DNA of 64,000 nucleotides from Panaeolus papilionaceus. Lineage: Eukaryota > Basidiomycota > Agaricomycetes > Agaricales. The notes under the pieces are model-generated. The model was not told where the DNA came from and searched no databases. It worked only from the letters and a program-made list of their open reading frames with translations. Positions 13,906 through 25,606 of the stretch are shown piece by piece; position 1 is the stretch's first letter; each line of letters starts with the position of its first letter. The position numbers and the translations under genes are program-made. Location of the stretch: contig JADNRZ010000002.1 in the NCBI GenBank assembly GCA_015501605.1, forward strand, positions 2,882,817 through 2,946,816, written 5' to 3'.

Positions 13906-15478
13906 CTAAACTCTTTCAATGTGCTTGTCAAGGCATTTAAACACACGTTCTTTGGGAAATTCAGCTGCAACTGAACGTCCTTTAGCAGCAATGAATCGTC
14001 TCATCAACTCTGGGTAGTCGGTGATAATTCCATCAACTCCCCATTGTAGTAGTTGCTCAGCAATGTTCATGCGATCGACCTGTAAAAAATAATCTCTCGT
14101 CAGAATTACATATCGTCTGCAACCAAGAATACAAACAGTCCAAGGAGCAACGACCAAGCCATTTTTATGTGCCTCTTCAATCATTTCCTTGGTGGTGAAT
14201 GGAACATAACCAGCTTGTGACGGGTCTGGAGCAGTGCTAGAATTGTCAACGGCAGCAGGGGACAAAATATCCGCCCTGATAGACTTGGCTGCGTTGGCAA
14301 TCTTCTGTCCAGTGGTGCTTCCAGGGAACTTGGAAACATCGACACCACCGAGCCAAGGGGAAATACCACCGTCCGAGCCATAGAGAGTAGTGCTATCAAT
14401 TAGAGCAGCGGTCAAGATGCGAGGCTCGAGCGCCTGTGCAAATCGTTTAGTTGCTATTCGTTGAAATGAATCTAGGAAAAACGAACCTTCATTTGAATGA
14501 TAGACCTCCAATCAAAGCTTTGATACTGTATGAAGAAGACCTTAATATGCTGTTCATGATGAATCGATGAAATACCCATACAGCAATCTGATTCAACTTA
14601 TAGCCACTCTTCACGAATAACTTGTATTGTGCCTTGACGAAATCGTCAGGGGATCGCGTGCTGTTAGTATCGACGGGGTTGATCTTGGATTCAATGTTCC
14701 ACAACAGCCGGCGTTCGCTATCGACACATCGCGCAAAACTGAACAATTCATCCAGTGTCGAAATCTTGGTTCCGGGGTAGCTGGTTTGAAGCGCTGAAAG
14801 CAAACCGTTAGCTACCTGAGCCGCCAATGAATGATAAAAACATACGGTATCCAGAGAGGCGATTTGAACCACAGTCAAGGGTTTTAATCTGAGCCAACGT
14901 GAGGTTGGCAACATGCTTGTCGATATATGGGAACAAAGGATCGTCCTTGAACTGTCAAAAGATCGATATAACGCTCAAAACCTCAATGAATTCGATCTCA
15001 ATGAATATCAATGACGTACAGCAGGTTTGGTATCTCTGCACTTCTCGCTGCTGATTACTTCGTCATGCCACACGATAACGGCGCCATCCTGCACATAAAG
15101 GCGTCAAACTTTCGGAAGTTATTAATGCTGGACGTTTACCTACCTTTGTTAATCCGTTATCCAACTCGAGGGTGGTGACACCATCGATCATACCCCTTGC
15201 GTTTGAAAAAAAGTCCCGATTATTAAAGAAGCGGCGACGGCGAGAAGCACGGTCGACTCACCATGCAAACGCTGGAAGGGTACTCTCGACCACCTCTCCG
15301 CGACCACCTCGGTGACCCTTTAAAAATTGTGTAATGTCACATCATTAATTCGCCACCTCGAAAGCAAACAACCCACCTGAACATCAAAGACTTTGGGTTT
15401 CCCGAGAAGACTCTGGGATGGCGCTGCAAGGGCCAACACAGCGTGCGAGAGAAGATACACAGAGGCAGAAATAAACAT
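13906..15478 (-). CDS. Secreted glycerophosphodiester phosphodiesterase (GDPD)
   Basis: Predicted to hydrolyse glycerophosphodiesters to glycerol-3-phosphate plus an alcohol. The chosen ATG at 15478 gives a clear signal peptide (MFISASVYLLSHAVLALAAP); a longer frame from 15577 has no such start and was not used. About nine exons join. The catalytic entry is GHRGGRGEVVESTLPAF, followed by MIDGVTTLELDNGLTKDG and VIVWHDE, which matches the HRG...E...ExD..TkDg...HD pattern of GDPDs with ST in place of the common NT. Later blocks are STLDELFSFAR, LLWNIESKI, YQSFDWRSIIQMK and the C-terminal WGVDGIITDYPELMRRF, the second metal-site and barrel-closing strand. No membrane anchor is seen at the C-terminus. 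About 1.6 kb of gene-free DNA lies upstream. Confidence 0.92.
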
Positions 15479-17058
15479 TGTAAAGCAAAGGTTGTACGTC
15501 GACAAGGAAATGTCGCCAGACGGGTTTAGCAGATCCTCCCAGGTCAAGGGTCGGCAGAGAAGCCCCCATCTGCACAAAATCGCTCCCCTTTATTGCTGCA
15601 AGGCGTCAGCATATGAAAACAGTCAAAAAAAGTCAACAAATTCTTCAGGCGGAAAAAGCATCCAGGAGTCTCGCGTATCCACATGGCACCTCACATCGTG
15701 GCTGCAACCAGGTCGTCTCGCGAAATGACGAACGTTCAAGCATTTGCACTGACGCTGATTGCCAAACTTCGGATGTTTTGGTAACCCCTTTGCGAATAAA
15801 TGACAGGTATGCACATTTTGGTGTCACTGGGTGTGGACAAGAGAGCAAGAAACATATGAAGAGAGTGGTCCTCGGGAGAAAAACGTTCTGATCCAAGCTT
15901 CGTGATGGACAGACATGTTCCGTCCTTCACATAAGCAATTGGAGGACATGTGCAATTACAAACGTGCAGTTGCAAAGGTGTTTAAAGCACCTAAATGGTG
16001 CGTGTTCAAGATATATTTACATCATGATCATGATTCTTATGAGAGGGGGGATTTATACCAAGAACACCTACACAAGCTTCAAGACCTTCTCTCTTGATGT
16101 AGCATTATGGTAAAGAAGCTAAACCTTCGTCTGCAACCTTGGCAGGCCTATGCGGAAACTTGCACGCAGATTGCCAAGGCGTCGGATCATTCGAAGATGA
16201 CGGGGTATATGGAATTCTTGATAATCCGTACCATGGACGAGATGGTCCCTGGCGCTTGCATGATAGCTAGACAAAATCCGCTTGCTTGGGTTTGAAGCGA
16301 AGGGAGGAAGCATAGCGTAGATTTGGGAGTTCCCTGTGCTATCATTTCTGCAGAGGCGTTGTAGCGTTGGTGGTTGACCCTGATTTCGAATTTGAGCAAT
16401 TCGAGCTGGCGGACTTGCCACCGACATTCGCCAATCCAAGGTTTTTCCATTCGTCTCGTTCCATTAGTCCCCTACAATAATCATCCATTCAATAAAAATG
16501 AGACGGAAGTCAAAGATTGCATTCTTACTTTTGCATCCTGCAGTCTAAATAATCCTTACTCAACAGACGACAAGGACTGGATTCACTGCCATTCTCTCGC
16601 AAACACTTCATGTACGTCTGCATTTTTTCCTTACATTCCCCTGTTTTTTTTTTAGAATAAAGTTTGACGTGGCATTATACAATTACATACCATAGTGATC
16701 CAAAGGGAAAGAGCCTCTATCTGGAGGATTTGGCTTAAAACCGATACTAATTGAAGGAGGTCGTCCGAATGACATTGGTATACAGTATAGTTCAAGTTAG
16801 AGGGAAGAGGGGCCGGCCACCGAAAGCCTTCCGGCGAAACGGCGTGTGAACGGCTTTCTCGCCCGATGGCTAAAAAGATTAAATAGCACTTGGGCTCTTG
16901 GACATCTCGTCTCTCCTTCTTTCACTCTCAACGCCTTTCAAAAACTATCCTATCATGTTAATGTCCTGAAGTACCATACATCTCCCAAAAGCAAACGAAA
17001 AAAAATGCAAGAGTCGAATACTAAACAAAGCAGGCAATAGATCTCCAGAGCTTGGTGC
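15479..17058. other. Gene-poor spacer upstream of GDPD and downstream of bZIP gene
   Basis: About 1.6 kb without a supportable gene. Several open frames of 60-110 codons exist on both strands, but none shows a domain, a plausible start with exon continuity, or composition like neighbouring genes. The part near 15480-15800 is the presumed GDPD promoter; the part near 16650-17058 should hold the bZIP 3' UTR. Confidence 0.5.
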
Positions 17059-18324
17059 TTACTTCTTGCCGCTCTTTGGGACCTTTTTGCCCTTTCCTTT
17101 GGACTTGACGCTCTCTTCGTCCTCTGATGGCTCATCCGAAGAATCGCTGTGTTCTTTGTCTTGGGCAACTTCTGTCGGCTTAGTAGAAGACGAAGAACTC
17201 TGACTACCTGTCGAGTATGGGCCATTGGTGGCAAGAGCAGCAACTTGGCTCAATGCTTCCGCACTGGACATGTTACTTGCTGCAAATCGTGTACCTTTAA
17301 GCATAACGATTTCCTTTAGCCATCCATTCTCTCGGCGCAAATCCGCCACCTCACGCTCGAGCTCTTCAGCGCGGCCTGTCAAGTCTGACACTGAGCGCTC
17401 GAGCGTTATCGTCCTGTGTTTCTTCTTGACTCGGAATCGTGCTGCTCAGACGCTATTAGGATCGTCGTCGCGTTATTAGGGCGATAGAGGCACGACACAC
17501 CTGAAGCAGCTGTGTTTCTGCGGCGTTTCTCATCCGAGATGGCATGCCTCTCTGCTTCTGTCATCTCGACCTCGGGTGAACTTGCTGAATGGGGTCCGCT
17601 CGATGTAGATTGACCACGCATGGTCGCGCGAGCCGTCGTCGAAGCTTCTGCAGTTGAAGTCGAAGGGATTGGCGGGCTCGCCACGGAGGCAGGGGTGACC
17701 GGGAACTGTTGCTCCCAGTATGATGCGGGGGGCTGGGCGCCTGTGGCTGCGATCGTGTGTTGCATTCCTGTAAGGGTGTTTGGGTCGTAGTGACTTGAAC
17801 CAGCCTGCGTCTGGTGTGGCTGCTGCTGAATGTGGGTTCCGTAAGGAGGCCAAGGGAAGTCAAGGGAGGAGAGTGGGGGGAGCTGGGGTGGATGTGCGAT
17901 GGGATTGTGCTGAAGAAAGTTACCATAGAATGCAGGGTTGGGAGCCATCGATGAATAAGCAGCTGCAGCGTTCAATAAATTGGGATATGCTTGATTGATA
18001 CTTCCAGAACTGGAGGCCAATTGGGCCAACAGTGTAGCATCCTGATATTGTTAACTGGTGTTGAGTATCCCCTTGATCCAGAAAGCAGTGACTGACGGAG
18101 TACTTACTCACCGTATTTAGGTCCATTGGCTGCTGTAACCTTGTATTGTTTACAGAATTATTCGACCGTGATTGTTGACGATTTCGTGAGTTTTGTTGTT
18201 GGTCGTGCTCGTGATCCATGTCAAAGGCGAAAATGACTTGTTTCCAGCGTTCTAATTCTTTGACGGCTGAGGGGGGTGTGGAAGTTGCAAGTTCCTCAAG
18301 AGGCTCGCTTTTGAGAGACATCAT
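17059..18324 (-). CDS. bZIP transcription factor
   Basis: Nuclear DNA-binding regulator. Three exons: the first from ATG 18324 to about 18115, the second opening at DATLLAQLASSSGSINQ, the third opening within the basic region. The N-terminal half is Gln/Ser/Pro-rich and disordered. The basic region RRRNTAASARFRVKKKHRT carries the invariant N..AA..R pattern (N-T-A-A-S-A-R) and is followed by a leucine zipper starting LERSVSDLTGRAEELER and EVADLRRENGWLKEIVML. NTAASARFRxKKK is the version seen in fungal Cys3/Met4/AtfA-like sulfur or amino-acid regulators, so a role in sulfur or nitrogen metabolism is possible but inferred. The C-terminus is Ser/Lys-rich and acidic. An intron interrupts the basic region right after the AAS residues. 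It is divergent from NPL4, with 592 bp between starts. Confidence 0.9.
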
Positions 18325-18916
18325 AACGAGGCCGCGAGTGTAAACAGAATAATAGTCGATGTGCGCGCATTTCAGGATTCAGGGAACATAAGGCAATGAC
18401 TTCGATTCGCCATCAGTACATAAGATGGCGACAGTTCGAATGAGTAACACGCCATGACCACATTTTAGTCTGATCATTGCCTTTTGAAGGGGTTCTAATC
18501 ATACTACAACTAGCTCTTGTTTTCCCAGTCAACCATTTATATTATTCGACATTTATAATTAATACATTATAACAACTTTTAAAATATTAATACTTGTAAT
18601 TTCGTTGGCACGCCTAAAAGGCAAATACTCCAACCTAATTTCGCCATAGGAGCTGCGTATGCCTCCAGACTCCTCTTTCTTTGATGATCTCGATTTCTAT
18701 CTTTGCATATGGACTTTGGTCTTGACTTAGATCTCTAAGAAGACCTTACTTAGTGGTCAATTCACTTGCAAACTGGTACAGGCTTGACGAACGGCTCGAT
18801 TAGATATAGATTTGATTAGTCAGCCATTACGCGTTTCTTGAGCCTGACGCGTCCTGGCATGGCTTGAACACTTACACCCTTCATCGCGGACCATAACACT
18901 CCTTATCGCTCGAAAC
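18325..18916. promoter_or_regulatory. Divergent promoter bZIP / NPL4
   Basis: 592 bp between the bZIP start (minus) and the NPL4 start (plus). It includes an AT-rich block near 18535-18600. I see no open frame of interest and no factor site that I would defend. Confidence 0.45.
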
Positions 18917-21139
18917 ATGGTATGTATGTCAAAAATATTTAGTTTTAATCTGTATTTACGAGTATCAGTTGATCAGAATAAGATCCAAGGACGGGAACTT
19001 TCGTTTGGAAGTTCAGCCAACCGATGATATCTCTGTACTCTACAACAAGGTATGAGCTTTAACCGGATTTTAAACGGCAAGTCTCCAACCATGGTATCAG
19101 ATTATTGAGACCTCAACAAATCCCGATCCATCTACCATAACGATTTCAAACCAAACCAGGGGGAACGAGGTCAAGATCTCGAGCTTGAAAGGCAGGACAC
19201 TGAAGAACCTTGGTCTGAAGTACGCCTCTTCAATTTTGCTTTCAATAAACTTTAACCGTGTTTTGCAGTCACGGAGATCTCATTTTTGTCAATTATAAGG
19301 AAGCGTCAGCAGCTGAACCCACACCACCGTCCACATCGACTCTCACTACAGAACCCTCTCGTCCAATAGGCGCTGCGCATAGACCATGGGAGTCAGTAGT
19401 TGAAGACCCTGTCGACACATACTGGCGAGGGCAACCAGGGAAAATACCTCGCTCACGAGATGCCCGATTCTGCAAGCACTCCCTTAATGGAATGTGCGAT
19501 TACTGTATGCCTCTCGAACCATATGATGTTGCATACCACAAAGAACATTCGATAAAGCACCTATCCTTTCACTCGTATCTCGCCAAAGTCACTCCAAAAC
19601 CTACAGGATCCTCGTCATCCACCCTACCACCTCTAAACTCACCGTCGTATAAAGTCAAGGTACCCTGTCCCACAGGATCCCATCCAGCATGGCCTGCCAG
19701 CATCTGCACAGGTTGTCAGCCTTCGACCATTTCCCTACAATCGCAACAATTTCGAATGGTTGATCATCTTGAGATTGCATCAATGGATATTGTAGATCGC
19801 TTTCTCCAGGCATGGCGAAAGACAGGTTTACAACGATTTGGGTGGCTGATCGGCAGGTACGAGCCGTATGACAAGGTTCCAATGGGTGTCAAGGCTGTTG
19901 TAGAGGCGATTTACGAGTCGCCACAGCAAGGAGAACTCGACGGCCTTACCTTAGGCTGGCCTTGGGAGGATGAACCCAGAATAAGGAACCTCGCAGCAGC
20001 TGCGTCAACTCCCTTGACGGTTGTAGGCTATATCTTTACGGATCTCGACCCAACCCCCGAAGACCGTACAAAAAACGTGTACAAGCGTCACCCACAGTCA
20101 TTCTTCCTATCATCATTGGAGGCTATCTTTGCGGCGACCCTGCAGAAAGCCAATCCCGTTCAGACGAAATCATCCCCCACCGGACTATTTTCGTCGCGTT
20201 TTGTTACTGCTGTCCTTACTGCTACTGAGGATGGCCAGGTCGACGTCTCTGCCTATCAGGTGTCTGAGCAAGCTGTGGCCATGGTCGACGCTGATATGAT
20301 CGAGGCAAGCGTCGAGCCAGGCATTGTGCGAGTTAAGGAAGAAGAACGGACAGCGAACTCTGCGAGATACGTACCTGACGTATTTTATTCGTACAAGAAT
20401 GAATACGGTCTAGAAGTCACAAAGAGCGCCAAGCCATGCTTCCCCGTCGAATATCTTCTCGTTAATGTATGTTCGCTGTTTATTCAGAGACCTCGTGTCA
20501 CTAACCTCTTGGTCAATAGGTTACACATGGTTTCCCCCAAGCGCCATCGCCTTTCTTCCAGTCGACAACGTTCGCCATCGAAAATCGCCCTGGCGTGGAG
20601 GACCAGGTTCTTGATCGCGCCATGGCTCAACTCACCAAATTGGAAGCGCCGTCATTGGCGCCCGGAAGTGATTCCTACAAAAAGACCGAACTTGCTAGAT
20701 ATCTGAGCGACTTCCATCTGGTGACATTCCTGCAGACAACTCAGCTCTTCAGCGAGGTAAGTACTGGGTATTGTCCTCGTGTTTTCTCTGTTGCCCACAT
20801 GTTAGCACCTTATCACAGGCCGACATCACGTTGATGATGAACACCGTATCGTCGCCAAAACTCCTGGAGGATCCTAAAAACATCGATCCAGTGCTCAAGA
20901 CGGATAGTTGGCAGACACTCATGACGTTTACGAGGGAGAGTGCGCCAGCCGGGCGTCCTTCAGGTGTGGTAGATGATGACATCCCCCAAGAAGTACTTGA
21001 TCAAATCGCTGCTGAGACGGCTGCCAGCGGTAGTAACGCTGGGAGTGGATCTGGCGGTATAAGGATATGCCCGCACTGCACATTCGAGAACACTCATAGC
21101 CGTTCGGATTGCGAAGTGTGTGGATTGCCTTTAGCGTGA
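18917..21139 (+). CDS. NPL4: NPL4 ubiquitin-recognition cofactor of Cdc48/p97
   Basis: NPL4 with UFD1 delivers ubiquitinated proteins to the Cdc48 ATPase (ER-associated degradation, chromatin extraction). Six coding exons read as 18917-18919, 18969-19049, 19101-19219, 19269-20466, 20520-20756 and 20819-21139, giving 652 aa. The first coding exon is only the ATG. The N-terminal ubiquitin-like domain starts MLIRIRSKDGNFRLEV. The zf-NPL4 region includes CKHSLNGMCDYCMPLEPYD and HLSFHSYL, with PCPTGSHPAWPASICTGC. The MPN-like NPL4 domain includes DHLEIASMDIVDRFLQAWR, FGWLIGRYEPYD and VEAIYESPQQGE. The C-terminal NZF finger CPHCTFENTHSRSDCEVC is intact; metazoan NPL4 carries it whereas S. cerevisiae Npl4 lacks it. 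Confidence 0.95.
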
Positions 21140-21952
21140 TCGTTTAGATGTACAGTGTGATGCTTGCGCGACTGGCGAAACAACTGGTGAGGTACTCGTA
21201 TGTGTTGGTACTAGTACTTCAAAGAGAAGAATTTTTTTTGTATAGTATATGGCTGGATAATATTACTCTTCTATTCAAACAGTTGAAACCGCGATTGAAG
21301 CAAACTCGGAATCTCCAAGACTATGGAAGCCTCGAGGTTGAGGCATCAGTAGTCAATTCACTGTGATTTCGCAATGGCCGCGGAAGGAGGTATGCGAATG
21401 CTCGCTTGCAATCGCTAGCGAAGTGCATGGGATTACAGATGCATGTTTTCCGTATAAGAACCTGGGGTATGGATAGCCGCATCGTGCTTTCGCACAAAAG
21501 TCTGAACCCCACCTTCAGCCCCCCACGTCTTCCTACACCTGACCACACTGAGGGACTCAGGCCCGCATTGCCACTCAAGTCAAGAGGGTCGTTGTTCTAA
21601 TGGAGGTACGTAAAATGTCATTATTATCGTTAAGATAGTGTTCATGAACGTATTATCTAGGTGTTGCAGTGAGGGTGATGAGTACGAGTTCTACTTTGGA
21701 AGGATAAAGCTACTGATATGGGGGACAAATAAAGAGGAGTGTGTCAAAGAAAACAGGTAATACAAATCGAAATAAATCGTTTGATACAATTAAACATCCC
21801 AAAGAAAAGTGTTATAACAAGGGAATACCACTCCACCACGGCACATGAAAACCCCAATTTGAATCCTATGTCAAGATAAAGACCATATATCCCGCTCTTC
21901 CTTGCTGTTCAACAGCCCCGTCGCCATACACATATCAAATCAATGTCCGCGT
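21140..21952. other. Intergenic between two convergent genes
   Basis: Between the NPL4 stop (+) and the Nudix stop (-), 813 bp. The frames present (about 60-85 codons) have no recognisable domain and no exon continuity. Presumably two facing 3' UTRs. Nothing further is seen. Confidence 0.5.
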
Positions 21953-23804
21953 TCAACTGAAGATCCACCAAATAGCGAAGGACGACCCGAATAGGACACC
22001 AAGCGCCCTTGCAATGACTACAACCACAAGTGCCTTGCGGATGGCAGCATAAAAAGTGTTGAGGGCAGAACCAGACCAGTTGATCCTATAATTTGACCCA
22101 AGCCAAAAAAAAATTGGACAGGAGATGAATATAGAGTAGGTTATTGATGAGCCGGGCATGACCAAGGATCAAGACGTAATCGGGCACAGTGGTGATAAGA
22201 AAGAGGGGTTCAATCAAGGTGGGTAATAACATATAGATAAAAGAGTCATTGGTCAGATAAACCAGCTTTAGGTTTGTGGAATGACGACAAGATGAACTCA
22301 CCGGCGGTCGTTTGTCCCACCCGCGCGAACACTTGCTTCCCAGCCTCTCACGACTTCGCGATATCTCTTGCCAAACACCCTAAATCCGCAAAGACGATAC
22401 GAAATAATATCGTGGCAAGTGCAAAGGAGGAAATCATTCATTGGTGAGAAGATTTCGAGAAAGGCAGAAACTCACCAAATCCAGAAATTCACATCAGGAT
22501 AGGAGAACCTTGGGAAGACGCTGGCCAGACTGGGCGCGACGTACTCCATTCTGAAGTCCTCTACGATATTCTGATAAGGGAGCTGCATCACTTCTGAGAG
22601 GGGAGATGGCGGGGTGCGCGCTCCCGACGCTAGCCCGCTGCTAGAACCGTTCCGTGATGGGATATGCAAAGCGCGGGGATTGTCAACAGAAGGTGCAGGG
22701 AGTATCATGTACGACATGAGCTCCAGAGTCATTCCCAATGAAAGTCCCCATAGTTTGAGAGTGGGGGTCGAGGCAGGCTTGCTGGGGGTAGGCAGTCCCT
22801 TCTCGAAACCGTTTTGGGTTTTAGGTGGTTTTTCGGGAATTTGGTCTTGTGACGGGAAAGCTGAGGCCGATTCAATCGAGGAGGATGACGGATGTAGGAC
22901 AATCGCTGGAAATTCCATGCTTCCAATGAAAATCCTTACCAGGAGCCGCAGGACCGCGGAATGCTTTGGAGCTACACGGGAGGCGGCGTCAACAGTGACA
23001 CTGGACCACTTGATGGGTGTGTGTTGTGAAATGAGTTCGGAAAGTGGAGTCCAGTGAAGGGTCGTAGATGGTACGGGGTCTGGTGGTGGGGCGTGGGGTG
23101 TGACTTGGAGGAATACAAACGGAGAGAGGATCATAAGCAACCTCTTTCCTAGAGACGTCGTTATTTCGCGGTCATCGAGCTGGCCGATACTGGTGTAACA
23201 CGGCTCTGCAAGGTCAATGCCAATCTCCTCCCATGTTTGTCGCATCGCTAGATTGAATTAAAAGAAACAAAATCGAATGAATGCATGAACATTGGTTTGA
23301 CAAGAAATTTAGAATGAAAGAATGCACGGAAGAAAACAAGAAGACAAGGGTAAAGAAACATACCTGTGTAGAGACCGCCTTCATCGTCCGCCTCTTGTCT
23401 TCCTCCAGGGAATGCTACATGCACTTCGTTTGCTGTTCGAACCTTTGCCTGCCATAGCGAGGCGTCGTTCACGGGAGCATTCTCCCTTTGCAGAAAAAGT
23501 ACCTCCGGACGAACATTGGGGCGGTTGACCCAATCCTGTTTAAAGAACTCTGAAAGCGAAGGTGGCTTTATCGTTGGCTCTGGAATCGGAAAGCTTGGAT
23601 CTGGAACGACGCGAATGAGCAGAGCAACTGCTGCTCTTCTAGGCTCTGTAGACAGGGGGGTACTTGAGAGTTAGGACGATGCTCATGACCACTAAAAATG
23701 AACATACGAGTTGGCGGGGATGCAATAATCCTTGGAGGAGTTGAACGTATACGATGAAGAGCTCTTGCGAGTAAAGGAACGACGTTTGGAGGAGTATCTG
23801 ACAT
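21953..23804 (-). CDS. Nudix hydrolase (CoA-pyrophosphatase-like) with C-terminal membrane tail
   Basis: Predicted to cleave nucleoside-diphosphate-linked substrates; the layout resembles the PCD1/NUDT7-NUDT8 group, so CoA derivatives are a guess. The conserved N-terminal part reads PNVVPLLARALHRIRSTPP, then PRRAAVALLIRV. The Nudix box spans an intron: FPGGRQEADDEGGLYTAMRQ then TWEEIGI, with the metal-binding EE present but Gln at the first Glu of the REUXEE core. A long Ser/Pro-rich linker follows. The last exons read VFGKRYREVVRGWEASVRAG and end in one hydrophobic helix (about ALVVVVIARALGVLFG). The 5' end is unsettled: ATG 23804 lies inside what looks like a good intron (23858-23798) whose upstream exon (ATG 23890) joins in the wrong frame. 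The gene starts 30-117 bp downstream of the UGO1-like stop. Confidence 0.82.
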
Positions 23805-23920
23805 GGTTAGTACTGAAGACCTGTTTCCCCCAAAACTATGACTTTCAATTCTACATACTTCGGCAATTTCCGAGAAATATTAAAATCCATTTTATTCAAA
23901 AGTAAAATAAAATAAAATGA

Positions 23921-25606
23921 TTAAATTTCGGCCCATCCACCTTCTTTATCTTCTCCACCTTGTAATAGTGCAAGGACAAATACAATACCAGCTGCACCAA
24001 GACGCATACCTAATCCACGGTAAAGTTGGCCAATTCCAGTGTTCCTAAACCAACTCTGGTATTCATCTTGTTCTTCATTCTCAACTTTACCTTCATCAGT
24101 TTCTTCCTTCTCCTTTCCTTTACTAGACATCCTTCTTCTTCGAGGTCGTCTTGTAATAGGCAGATCTGACCGTTCCTCCGTAAGAATATGCCAAAATGCA
24201 TCCACAACACCGTTGTAGGGCGCAGGCCTCAGTTCAACACACGTCTTGACGGGCTTTGCATTTCCCCTCGTCTGAGCTTGCAGTCGTCTTCTGATCGTTT
24301 CAATCGGAAGCGTAACTAGCAGTCCAATGCAGCTTCCTCCTAATTCTGCCATACCCCAACCAACTGGATGTGTATCTTCCGTGATGTGTCCGTAGCCGAA
24401 GTATGACGTGACCATGCCGGGGAGTGCCAGCGACACGATCGGCCGCAGTGCGTTGTCCAAAAGTGTTGGAATGAGTAGGTGTGGGTGTAAATACATGCCC
24501 TTCAGTCCTCCTTCATCACGTAGAATTTGCTTGAAGGCGTCAATGGGTCCGGAATATCGCTTGTAGCGCGCCGTGAATGATTGAATAATCAAGCGTGTGC
24601 GAATGAGGTCCAATGGGGAGAGAATGAAGCCAGTTATGAGGTGCGAAGCAACAGGCAGAATTATTGGTGGTTGGTGGAAAGGTGAAATATTAGGAAAGAA
24701 TATCGATTGCAGGAAGCTGTTGAGGAATGGTTGCATCGTGTCCGATATGAGCTCCGTCACACATGATGTTAGTAGACCTGACGAATAGCTGTTTAGTTGA
24801 TGTAATTAATGCAAACTTATGTCAATGTGTCGCCGACCTTTCCATAGCGCTAGCCACCCTTCTGATCTAAAACGACCAACTCGTTTCATCATACCCCAAA
24901 CGCCATCTGCACTTCCAACTGGAATAATGTATTCGGGACGTGTGCCTTCCTCAAGCACTGACCGACGGATGATGTATCCTTGTTCGTCTGTTCGGGCTCG
25001 AGGAGTTGGTTTTCGCGTCTTGGGAGGTTCATGAGGATCGACAAAGAGGTCATCATTATCCTCCGACTCTGACTCGCTGACCTATGAACAACATGTCAGA
25101 TAACGAATTCCAAGTCCGAGGTAAATAATGGAACAATGATCCATGGACCATACGTCCCGGGTGAAATCACGCGCCTAAAATACCAATAAACCAAAATTAC
25201 TCACCGCTTCCTCTTGAACAGGATCGATTTCCAACTCGTCTCCAGTGTCGCGTGGTACCCACTGAACTTGTAGCAGTAATTTGCCGACCTCCCATGGCAT
25301 AACCAAGGCTGTACTGGTGTATTGCAAGAAAGCACTTGCCACCAAAGCTTTCAAAAGCTGAACAGTGTTAATTCCACCATTTGCTGATGGGTCTGAAAGT
25401 GACGATGAGAGAGATGGGGACAAATCAAAGATAGAGTTATGAGATGGTCGAGTGGACCAAGTGTAGCCTTGAGGTTGTGGTGTAGGTGTGGAGGCTGAGG
25501 CTGAGGGGTTGGCAGTAGTGGTATTGAGAGGTGAAGGTGTGAATGACCATGCTTGAGATGGGTCTACATAGAGATCGCGTAGAGAGGATGGCTGTTGGGA
25601 GTTCAT
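23921..25606 (-). CDS. UGO1: UGO1-like mitochondrial carrier-fold protein (mitochondrial outer-membrane fusion)
   Basis: In yeast Ugo1 is a degenerate mitochondrial carrier in the outer membrane that links Fzo1 and Mgm1 for fusion. Three exons join: an N-terminal exon from ATG 25606 with LRDLYVDPSQAWSF, then LLKALVASAFLQYTSTALVM and PWEVGKLLLQVQWVPRD; a middle exon with YIIRRSVLEEGTRPEYI, then GVWGMMKRVGRFRSEGWLAL and WKG; and a long exon with ELISDTMQPFLNSFL, SPLDLIRTRLIIQS and PIETIRRRLQAQTRG. The PxD/ExxRxR remnants mark carrier repeats, and the FRSEGWLALWKG block is typical of Ugo1/SLC25A46-like proteins. An acidic and basic insert with GKEKEETDEGK precedes the last repeat. The gene ends only 30 bp before the upstream ATG of the Nudix gene. 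Confidence 0.87.

Noticed and set aside
15320..15577. Upstream start for the GDPD at 15577
   Set aside because: It would bury the signal peptide behind 33 extra residues with no targeting character; ATG 15478 is better.
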